A stretch of DNA of 64,000 bases, taken from positions 69,774,971 through 69,838,970 of the forward strand of contig CM077022.1 of the NCBI GenBank assembly GCA_039090855.1. Reading direction: 5' to 3'. This stretch comes from Macrothele yani. Lineage: Eukaryota; Arthropoda; Arachnida; Araneae; Macrothelidae. Each line of letters begins with the position of its first letter. Position 1 is the first letter of the stretch. Of this stretch, positions 11,001 through 23,000 are shown piece after piece. The notes below the pieces were generated by a model. That model was not told the DNA's origin, did not search any database, and saw only the letters and a program-made list of their open reading frames with translations. The position numbers were made by a program, and so were the translations under genes.

Positions 11001-14000
11001 TGTTACACGCGCCATCTTGCTTCGTAACACTATTGTCTGACAAAATTACAGCGAACCTACACCCAATTCGCTTGAGGTATAGAGCTAGCTAAAAATACAG
11101 AAGAAAACGATGCACAGAATTTTTCTACTATTCAGCACGGGTTCAGGGTCTCTTTCTAGCTGTTTATCCTGCCCTCCTGGATTAATAAACCTGGATGATT
11201 CGGTGACGGGCTGCATTCACTTCTGTAGGAATGATTCTTTGTACCGATGAAGCGCGGGTTACCCGATGCTGCGCATAAAAGAACCAAGGAACTCACTGGT
11301 TGACGCCCCGTTAGCCCTCAGTTCTTCATAAAGTTTTCTACTGCTCCCTTGCATTGGCGCAAGAGAGCAACACTTTGCATGCAGGTACAGCAAAGGATTG
11401 CTTTATTGTCCATACCTTCTTCTGAACCACGGCAAAGTCTCGGCTTCAGGGATTTAAGACAGAAATCTGACATAAAATTTTAATTTAAGACAGAAATCTA
11501 AGAGATTATTGGAAGGCGTACACCTTCCAATAATCCTCCAAAGCACGCCAATTTCTTCATACACCCTTTATAAAAATATCTTAACACCCCTCCATTTGAG
11601 GTATTGCACAGCTGTCAATAGCATTCGGCAGTTACATGAATTCCTCGGCTATAAGTATCTTCTACCATAATGTTTCTTTTTTATATTTGAAGCCTATGGA
11701 TACAGCAGTCAAATGTTTTAGTTTTTCTTGTTTAAAGTCAGGCATTGCAACTACAAAGCGTATGTGCACCTTTCTTCACTTTAGTTTGCTGCAAATTTTG
11801 AAGATATACTTCTGAATAATTTCAGCATCCACAAGATTTGAAAATATCAATATCTACCCATTTTAATACTTCTTCGCTTTATTCTTGTTTAGGGAAGCAT
11901 TTAAACATAAGGGATTAAAAATAAAAGCACCACAAAAACGAAATAGCCATGCGTACCAAAAAAGATTTCATACTTTAACCGTTCTTAACAACATATAAAA
12001 AAAATCAACAGTTCTCCATTTTCTTGAAGTTTAACCCAATTTTATTCCCAGGTTTAAAGCCTAAATACTTTGCTATAAATATTTTCAGCTTCGAAAAATT
12101 TGCTTTCATCTACCCCTGAACTTTTTCAGCACCTGGCTAATTTTGAAATTTCTGGCTAAAACCCTGCTTGGCTTACGCCATCATCTTTAGCGATGAACTC
12201 CTGGGATTACCAGAGTCTCTGCTATTAAGACCATCTCTGTGATTCAAGCACGACGTAGAGCTCCATGTTATGGTGCGATGATACGAAATTACTTGGCATG
12301 CTAGTTTTCCTACCAATGGATCAGGTGTGAAGAGAATACTCCTTTTGTTAAAATTGGTCTACGGACCTCTTAAGCCATTGGATTTCCTTTTGTCAAAACA
12401 TTTGAAAACAATGGTGTACCAGACGTCATGAGCGAGTCCGGAAAATTTACTTGCGCGTATTCATGCTTTTCTGACCACAGTCGACGGCTCCATGCTTCAG
12501 TGTATACTACTGAACATGGTGCAGATGAGCACTTTATGCACCAAGTGTGACTTCACAATGGATTCCCATTATAGCTTTACTGAATAATGCCTAAGAGTAG
12601 TTCTTGTAAAGATCGAAATAGTTCCAGTTCTCTGCAATAAAAGATCAGATCAAAATAGTTCCAGTTCTCTGCAACAAAAGATCAAAATAGTTCTTTCTTC
12701 TACTTCATTATTTTTTACCCATGCAGCAGTGGTCGCTATCACCAAACACTTTCTGATAAAATTTCCAGTCACGCACACGTGATGTCCGTGTCGTAATTCG
12801 CTTATTCCACGTTATGTATCACATATCGTTCTCAGATCGAGAAAACGTCAAAGTTTGTGTTCTGTGACCTTACGAAACTGAACACGGTACGTAAAATTGT
12901 GACACAATTTATGTTTTCCTACATTGCATGGTATTTCGCATCATCATTTGCTAGGCTGAACCCTAAGCCTTTTTTCGAAACCTGGGATCTATTATGTTAC
13001 ATCAAAAGCGCACCTCGACCAATCCCAGATTATCCATGAGAAATAAGCATAATGAGCTTCATGGCAAGGAAGTTGCGATCTTTTCTTGAAAGATGCTAAT
13101 AAAGGATAATATTGCTGAATGCCAAAACACAATAACATTTAAAAGAACGTACGCCAATGGATTACATTTTTTACTTCGATGTTTCTTCACAGGAAACAGG
13201 TATATGCATGTTGTAGCTCTGTAGATAAGTATAGCTCGCTCTACTGTGGTTACTGTAATGTAGCCACATCGAGATTCAATTTATTTGAATAAATGTCACT
13301 AAGTCCATGAACCCAAACAAAACTGAAACTTAAATAACTGAGTACCCATGTCACAGACGAATTTTAGAAGCAGCGCGTTTTTAACCATGCACTTAAAAAT
13401 GTATTAAAAAGGTTTCCCAGGAATACTGTTTTCAAAATGTGAAACCCGTTCCAAATGAATTGTGACTGTATGCCTCTTCCTACAAGCCAGTAAATCATTA
13501 CATATAGAGGTTCTGAAATCAGAGATTTATTGTAGCTTCACTTGACAACTTACAGGCAGACTTTATTCGTAAGCGAACGAATGCTAAATAATCCACGTAT
13601 CTGTTCCACACTCTTTCATCCCTGATATTGAAACTACTTGCTTCTGAGATGGAAATGATTCTGTTGAGTTTAGTTCTTGCAGAATCCAGTCTTTGGCAAC
13701 AAAAAATCAAAATAGTTCTTTTGCTATCACGTCAAATCACCTTTTGACGAGAAATTACTTCTGGTGAACTCTTCGTTTGCGTATTTTGTCCAACATCTTA
13801 CTTAACCTAACAGTACTTCTTCAACTTCAGAATATGATTCAGAACACAATGGATTTATTTTACGCTAGCCGATACTGTATTTTTCTCTGACCAGTTTTTT
13901 TGTCGCCGTGTGGTCTCAACTTCATTCAGCTCCAGGGGAACTATTCTGTCATTTTGAGATGGGCTATGCAAATAAACTTTTCATCATCTTCCTGCTTCCT

Positions 14001-17000
14001 AAAAAAGATTTTTTGATTCTACACGCATCTGTAATATCTAATAAGAAATGAAATTTCCAAATTGTTTTTCCCGTTCCACCTGGTAGCACTAGAAACATCT
14101 TCAGAAGTGTAAAAGTACTTTCCTACAATTTTAATGAATACACAGACTGACTTTACGTTGTGTCCACGGAAAGCCAATGTCTTTTGTGCTTTTTTAAGTG
14201 AAATATATGCTCCTGCCCTTCTCAGGAACATTCGACGGAAAACAGGAAAATATTGATCACATGTACCTCTGCACTACAGGGTTGTCATAAAGTAACTTGG
14301 CCTATTTACGAGCCTCTTGTGACCACAGTTTTTGACGAGTTGGGATGAGATTTAGGATTTAAACGTTTAAAGATATGCGCTCAAGATTTATGCAAATCAA
14401 CGGTGCCAGCTCACTAATTACAAAAATTTCCAATGGCAACACCCATTTTGTGATATCTCATTGTGATCAGCACTTAAAAAAACACGAATGCCGTTGACAA
14501 TTTCTTTCTAGTCTTAAAAGCCGCTGAGCAATATTACTTTCAAATGAGATGAGAAGTAACAACGAAAGAGGAAAGCTAGTCAAAAGGAAACAATCACAAT
14601 TACATTTGTTTACAAATGCTCGATGTGTCTGCTATCACAGGCAATGACAGAATGCATGCGGGAAACCGTGAACGTTATCAAATCATGCAACATGTTACAT
14701 GGAATATGAATAACCTCACGGGTTACGGACGTGTACTGTAACGGGTGCTCGCTACGCAGCAATGTTAACGAATTCCGTCATTCCAGAGCTGCAGCACAGA
14801 CGTGTAACATCTGGCGTCATTTGGATGCAAGATGGTGCTCCACCGCATGTCAGCAAATGTGTCAAACAATTGTTAGAATAGCACTTCGGTAACAGCATTA
14901 TATCTCGCCATTTTGAATTTCCATGGCCACCACTGTCTCCAGATCTAACACAAATGGATTTCTGAAAACAAAAGTGTACAAAGATAATCAAGAACTTTGT
15001 TTGACCTGAAAGAAGCCATTAAACGAGAGGTTATTCATATTCCATGTAGCATGTTGCACGCTTCGGTAATGCCCACGATTCCCCGCATGCAATCTGTTCA
15101 TTGCCTATGATGGCAGACACATCGAGAATTTGTAAACAAAGGTAATTGTGATGGTTTCTTTATGGCTTTCTTTCCTCTTTTGTTGTTGCTTCTCATCTCA
15201 TCTGAAAGTGCTATTGCTCAGTGGCTTTTAAGGCTAGAAAGAAACTGTTAACGCCATTTGTGGTTTTTTAAGGTGCTGATCACAATGAGATATCACAAAG
15301 TATTGCTATTGGAAATTTCAGTAATTCGTGAGCTGACACCGTAACCATGAGAGCACGATTCATTTGATCTGTATATATCTCGAGCGCATATTTTTAAACG
15401 TTTGAATCCCAAATCTCATCCCAATTTGTTAGAAACTGTGGTCACTAAAGGCTCGTAAATAGGCCAAGTTAATTTATGACCACCCTGTATATACGCAGAT
15501 ATTTTTCCCGATTCGTCTTCTATAAAAAGATCCCTTAAAATCATATATGCACGCTTATATTATCTAGTACGAAGACTCTTCAGTAAGGAAAGTTGGAAAA
15601 CATGAGAAGCACTTATCTCTGTCTAATCCTGGATTCTCTAGTTTGACTTCTTGTAGAAGACAGCGTATTGTTGATCGAAAATAGACTAAGTGAATTTAAA
15701 AATTTTAGTACAATTGTCTAGTCTAAAGCTGGTGCTTTCCCATAAAAAATACGGTTCACTGTAAACGATTTTCCTTTTTTGACTAATAAGTCGTTGAAAT
15801 CCGTTTTATTGGTGTAATATTAGAAACACTAGTACAAAATGTTAGCTTCCACCACCACGGGTGGCTTCTTCAGGCAGAAGTATTATCCCAAATGCAAAAA
15901 CAAAAAACAGAGTTCCAGTTATGAATTCAAAAATAGAAGTTTGCTATAGATATTATAGAACGTACGCGTCATATTCCAGATGTGTGATTAAGGGCGCGCG
16001 TATTAATGAGCGTGCGCCATACATGTGGGAGGTCCATTGACGTATCCTCGTTGCATATTCCGCGACTGGATAGGATTTCTATAGTTTCTCTGAGGAGGGT
16101 GGCTCTGGCGGTTGTGTATCGTGCGATTTTCTTTATGTGTCCCCACAGAGGTGTTACAGAGTTGTTGGCGACTTCACGCGCAAGTGCCGTAGTGAGAAGT
16201 CCTCTTTTGACATCTCTTTGATGTTCCTGGAGTCTTAGTCTCAGAGGCCTCTTGGTCATGCCCACGTAGTTTTTGTTTGTTCCGTCCGGGTACAAGAGGG
16301 GTGTAGTGTATACTTCCGCATCTTCCAGGTCCACGTCGGCGTTTTTTGTTGATGTGAGACAAGATGCTATTGTCGTAGGTGCTGTAATCCCTATGCCGAA
16401 ACCAAGTTTTTTTTAGGGAATTCTTTAAGAAATATGTGATGCCTGGTACGTTTTTGGGCGGGGCATCCGGTGCCACGGGACGCAAGCTCAGACTTCGTCT
16501 GGTGTATAATCTGATCGACCATGCTGGGTGAGTATCCTGCAGAAAAGGCTAAAGACCTGACGGTGTCAAGCTTGGCGTGGAGTGTGGCGTTGTCTGATGA
16601 GTGGGTGAAAGCTCGCCTATCCCTGTGTCGGAATTAAATCACAAATTCAAAAGGGAATATTCTTCCGTTATTCCCTTTTTGAATTTGTGATTTAATGTTT
16701 CAACATTTTTTATATCATTTGTTGGTAATACGAGGAATTCACTAAGTTTTAATTATTGGATAGAAAAGCCTGTTAATGTAACAGAGTACTTACCCTCTCT
16801 TTCAGCTTCTTCGTTAAACAGTTCTTTAAAACTGCCCAGATGTATGAAAATAAGGACCCTTCATTTACGATATGAACAGCTCGAAACCGTCCAGGAAAGC
16901 AGTTCTGTTTGATAAGAAAGAAAAAGATTTGGTGAGTAATTATCTTTAACTACTATTAACTACATGAGAGCTGAAAAAAGCATCAAACTCAGTTCGTGTC

Positions 17001-20000
17001 CCCGGAAAGGGTAGACCTGGGCTAGCACCCAGCTTCGTCCTGCGATATTATGACATGCCAAGCCATGTTGACAACTGACTTCAAGTATTTGGAATGAAAT
17101 TTGTTATCCACACTATTTTGGGGCATCGAACTGAACCATGTCCAACATCCAAGGGGGCAATGCAATTTAGAATGCGTTGAACTTTGCAACAAAATCTGAA
17201 AGTCAGCCAACGAAACTTCGTCACAAATATACTTGAAGACAACACAATGAGTTTTACAGGAATTTTTAAGTGGTTATGTCCCGGTGGCCTAGTGCTCAGA
17301 GGCGTAGGTTTCTATTCGTCCGTACTGGACCCGGATTTGAGTCCCGGAGGAGGCTCAGATTGTGTGCCTCTAATACGACGCCGGCTCCCATCTGTCTTGT
17401 TACCAGTGACCCAAAATCAGAGACGAACAACTGCTTATAGCTTTTAGAGTTCCTGATAGTGGTCGTTGACCACCTAAAAAGTGGATCCTCATATTTAAGT
17501 TAAACGAATTTCTGTTCGGGATAATTAGTAAACGCAAAGGTCAGTAGAAAAAATCAGTTGGTAGCTCGAGTGCGTAATGTTGTTGCAAATCGCACAAATT
17601 TGGTTGTTCTTGAAATGTCTGAAGAAGGTTCATGCCACACCATATTGACTAGATTCTCTGTAATGATGTATATCTTAATAAAGTTCATTCTACAATTGCT
17701 GAGGGACCAGCCGAAACGAAACACTTGTCGGTGAGTTCTTGAATAGGAGAAACCTACGAGAATGTAACGGTTGTATAACAGAATTCTTCTTTGGGCACTT
17801 TTCTGTTGCGTAAAATTAAAATAAAAAGTCAGAAAACTTGGGTAAAAGGAAGAGCCGAAAAGTTGAAGAGTTGGAAGAGTCAGTAAGCAGGAGTTGCGCT
17901 TCCAGAAGTGAAATCGGGAGATGATTGCAATGAGGTATTGCTGAGCACTTTGAAATAAGTATTTGTACTTCAAAAGATACTTTCTGATCAGCTCTCATTA
18001 TACAGCGTTTACATTTTAAATTCAGTTCGCTTTCAACCATTATAGCATAAAGAAGTCAGTTGAAAAACAATGAAAATTCAGTAATATTAGTTTTCACTAT
18101 TTAAAATGGAAAAAATCAGTCAGCTCAGGTATTGGACACTTGTATTTTGAATGAAACAGGGATTAGTAACATTGACTGCATTAATAATAAGGAAATATAC
18201 ACCAACAATAATACTAAAAATAGTATAACTATGCTAGGAATCCGAATATCTTGGCGTAGAATAGAAAGCAAAGTTTCCATGCTTTTGCACATCAACCATC
18301 ACCACATAAAACATTTACATCTATTCATTTATTGACTAGTCAAGTCACCGCGTTCAAGTTGTTGAAATGTTCTATTATTCAGTTTGCAGTTTACTGTCTA
18401 CCTTCCTTGAAAAAGCCATCTGGTTGATGTGCGAAAGCTTGGAAATATGGATTTCTATTCTACGCCAAGAAATTTGGATTCCTAGTATAGCTATACTATT
18501 TTTAGTATTGACTGCATTACCTATAACACCTGCCGTGTTTTTAGTTTTCAGGTTAATAATTTTCCAAATTTTCTGGCCGCCCCAATGGACAAGTGGTCAA
18601 ATGAGTGAGCTTCCGATTAATTGTCCGAGTTTGGACCAGTCCCGAGTTACAAATAAAGCATGGGTGGCGCTCCCAGGAACTAGTGGCCCCAAATTAGGGA
18701 TGGGGAACTAATTAGAGATGATCATGATTTTTTTTAAACCTCAAAAGAGTTCATTTTACGTAGCATTAAAAAAGCATTTGAGTTATTACTTTGAAAGTAT
18801 TTTATATGGAACAAACATTGGTGAATAGTGGAACAGTTATTCTGCGTTACAAGAAAATCAGAACAGCTGTTGACTGAACTGGTTTAACTTAATTTGTGAG
18901 TTGGGAAGTTTCTCAGTCCAACACTGTCACATGGTTTGGGAATTTTCGATACGTAGATATGTTGGAATATATGGCCAATACTTATTTGACTTTGGAAATT
19001 TTCTGACTTAGATTTACTGGAATATATTGTAAATGCTTATGACTCTGCAGTTAACGACAGCGCAGTTATACTTAATGCACTAGAAAGCACTAAACAATTC
19101 GAAGAGTTGTAATTGAAAACTAATGTAAAAATCAACATACCTGGAGTGCTTCAGCTAGAAGGAAAAGATATGTTGGCGAAACGTGTGGCACATGTCTCAG
19201 ACCGAATCCCTTGAAATCGACAATGACTTTGAATCCAGCAACTTGAGTGGCCGGATCACGAATGGATAATATCAAACCAGCTGTCAGCGTCCTCATTATT
19301 TCAGCCATGCTTGTTACACATGGATCCCATGTTCCTGAATAAAAATTTAAGCATATTGTAGAAGCAAGCTACTGCAACTAAACATGGTGATCAAAAAGTA
19401 GGGCAACTTCAAGAACACGTTATATTTCAGTACAGAGATTCATATAAGTACAAGTCAGCAACAGCTTTGAAGTATTTTAGAATAACCTTAAAAATTATTT
19501 CATAAAACTTTCTGCAAAGTTGCTAACAACAGTTTACCTTAATATATTTCAATTCAGTTTTATGTATTAATGTTCCGCTTTTTAGCACGTCTTTTGTAAA
19601 AAAAGATCGTGCTTATGTTATCGGTTTGTCCGTCCGTCCTTCCGTCCGTCTGTACCCACGGTATCTCTGCAACTATTTGTCCGATTTAAAACATTCTTTT
19701 TGCATTCGGAAGCTTGAAATATGGGAATGATAATCCTTTATTTCGTTTTTTTTTTACGATGTACAATTTCGCCGCTAGAGGGCGTAAATACAGATGATGT
19801 CGAATTCAAAAATACGTTTTAATCCACATATTTGCTTCTAAACATCCGATTGAAAAAAATATTTTATCTTTCGGTTTTATTTATGTCGAAGAGTATTTTA
19901 GATATATTTACTTTTTCAAATTACGCATAGATTTTCCGCTAGGGGTCGTAAAAGTGAATTACATTTTCCCTGATAACTCTTCTTCTAAAACTCTGATTTT

Positions 20001-23000
20001 AAATTTTTTTCTTCAGCGGATACACCTCCTGATGGAAAATCCTTTGCAAATAATTTCAAATTTTTGGTAAGCAATACTTTCGCCACTAGGGGGCGTAAGT
20101 GTTAATTTTTGCTTCTGATGTATTTGCCGTAAAATATGAGCTTCTAAAATATCGATTAAAAAATTCTTTCGTGGACTGATGCCACTCACATCGCGATAAA
20201 CCTTTTCGGAATATGTTCTTCATAAAATATTCCACAGTTTCTCCGCCACGGGGCGTAGATGTATATCTTATTTTCGTCAATATCCCTACTTCTAGGAGTC
20301 CGATTTGAAAACTTCCTTCTTTGTTGGATAGTGTCTCCAGTGTGACATGTTTTTCATATAATTTCAAAATTTTCAAGTAATTCATAGACTTTCCGCTAGG
20401 GGCCGTAGTGGTAAATTGCGTTTCCCCCTATATCTCTGCTTCTAAATCTCCTATTTGAAAAATTCTCCCTGTATCGCATACCAGACCTGATGGAAAATAT
20501 TTTTCACATAATTTCTAATGTTTGGTAAAGAATAGTTTGACCACCAGGGGGCATAAGTGTTAATTTCTGCTTCTGATGTATTTGTAGCAAAATCTGGGCT
20601 CCTGAAAACTCGACTAAGTTATTTTTTTTGCTTGGACCGGTACCGCTCATATAGAAAAACCTTTTGATAATACTTTCTTCCTAAAATAATGCATGGTTTT
20701 CGCACCAGGGGACGTAAAGTCACATCTTAATTTTGTCGATATTTCTGTTTCTAAGAGTCCGATTTGAAAAAAAATCTTTCGGTATTGGAGGGCGTTTCCC
20801 GTACGAAATGTTTCTCATATAAATTCATGTTTTTCTTAACGCACAAGTCTGCAACCAGAGGGCGTAAGGTCATGATTCCGTTTACAGCAATATCTGAGGG
20901 ATTAAAAACCCGATTGAAAAACTTCTTTCTTCCGTCAGATGCTATTGTTTTCCATACCAGTTCCATTGACTTAGAATAGCTTTGATAAATTAAATTTGCG
21001 TCAGAACGGATTCAAAAGACCTTCTTATTACACCCGAAAATTCGGTGTCATCTTTCTTGTTTGTACTTTTGACAGTATCTACATATGTTATGAAATCCCG
21101 GAGAATGTTATGTTTCAGAGGAAGCCATGAAGTATTCTTCGTAGATACGCGGGAACACAGAGTGAAGAATGAATCTCGATTAGACTGTCAAAAAACTGAA
21201 AGCTACTTTCGAAACCGGTCTATACTAATTCATGTGGATTGATATTATGCAAAACGAACTCAGTGGTTCAAAAGCCATTCTATTATTGCTGAACTCTTTG
21301 TTGCTGTCTAATTTCGGAAACAGAAGCTCCTGGCGCGTCACTGAGGTGTCATTTCGTTCTGTGCCAACATGTCTAAACAGGTCACCACAACAGACTAAAC
21401 TGATTAAATAGGTCGAAATTCGCATTTTGTTTCGAGGTAGAAGTCCTAGCCTAGACAATGAATCGTCTGGTGAGTCGTGTATGGTACAAGTTCCCGAAGC
21501 AGGAATAATGGTGGCGCGAGAGATTACATTGTACGAGTTGTGCCTACTGGCTTTCTTGAGCGATTGAAAAGCTTCTACATTGTATTTTGAGACCACGGGA
21601 TCATCGTTTTCCTGCAGTTTGTAACATTAATCAAGGGCACAACGTTCAGAACTGCAGCAACATTATTATGAATGTAATAATCTTCTATGTCTAGCTACAT
21701 GTTTGCGTTACGTGCACTACTAGACTGCACCTATTGAAAGCAGTAGACATTTCACTGCGGCAAGAATGTGCTCAAATAACATCAAAAAGAGATCGCTCTA
21801 GAAATGTTTTCAAGGCTTACGGAACCGACACAGTTGAAGACATCGGCTAATAAATTTACAGAAAGAAGAAGGGTGCTTACACAGAACTGTTCTTACCAAC
21901 AGTTGGTTAAAAAGTTGAAATACCTTCGCTGACATTTTATCTGACAAGTTATAGGGGGAAATACGGGTTTGAAACTTTCTTAAGGTGGACGTCAAGTAAT
22001 TTTGCTTCCTAAACTTCCAATAGAAAAACTTCTGTACACATTTTCTTCACAATTAATGCGTTCCCAAGGATGAAAATTTGAACGTCGATTAAAATAGCTT
22101 CATTTTATAACTTAATATTTTCTAAAACATAACCATAATTATATTAAAAATCAATAACTCTTCCTTTGGTGATGTTGAAACCAGAAAACAGATGGCGCGA
22201 CATGTACTTTGATGACGTCAGTAGACAAACAAATGTTGGATTGCATTATTATGGTTATGTTTTAGAAAATATTAAGTATTCCAAGTTTTAAAATGAAGCT
22301 ATTTTAATCGATGTTCAAATTTTCATCCTTGGGAACGCATTAATTGTGAAGAAAATGTGTACAGAAGTTTTTCCATTGGAAGTATAGGAAGCAAAATTAC
22401 TTGACGTCCACCTTAAACATAAAATAATTCTTATGCCAAGCTGATTTTATATGGGAAATACAAATTTAGGTAATTCGTCCTGAAGCACCTGCACAGAGCT
22501 GCGACGATGGCATCATCTGTTTACAAAAACAGAACTCGAAGGAAAGACTTGACACTATGTGTGAGGTCACACTATTTTGTCATTGTGTAATTTTAAATTA
22601 TCTTTAAGGTCAAACCACATTGACGTTAATTGATATTGGAGGTTTAACGACCACCGTGAGCAACTCAGGGAGCTATAAGCAGTTAATTGATATTGAGTTT
22701 AAGTAAATGCTTAATTTTGCACTGTGATGGTCAGTTTAATCAGAATTAGTCAAAAAACTAGGAATGAATGAAGAAGAAGAATTCATAAAACAGCGGTGTG
22801 GTACGATGGAAAAAACAGTTGTTCTACTTTCTATCGAAAACTATTGGTAAGACCGTTTCCTCTTAATTTGAGCAAACTTGGGAAGAAATGCTTATCTGCA
22901 ATACATTCTGAAAAGTAACCACAGTTTTGTACCTCATATTTTAACTTTTAACACAGTGAAAAGTTTCTTTTGTGGTCACGCTAAATTATTCCAAATTATA

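Noticed and set aside
11220..11460. Remnant of another Tc1 transposase (TDEARVTR)
   Set aside because: Only a single short motif is readable, with stops on either side and no terminal repeats.
17554..17720. Minus-strand peptide [15 protein letters not shown] as a candidate CRAL-TRIO exon 4
   Set aside because: It resembles the family segment, but the only AG acceptors nearby put a stop in frame, and there is no KPFL-type continuation. The real exon at 16794-16904 fits both neighbours exactly. A weakly similar sequence (GTCAACATGGCTTGGCATG) at about 17060 suggests it is repetitive.
19597..20990. CRISPR-like array of regularly spaced repeats
   Set aside because: The sequence is eukaryotic, units are diverged along their whole length, and there are no unique spacers or cas genes.
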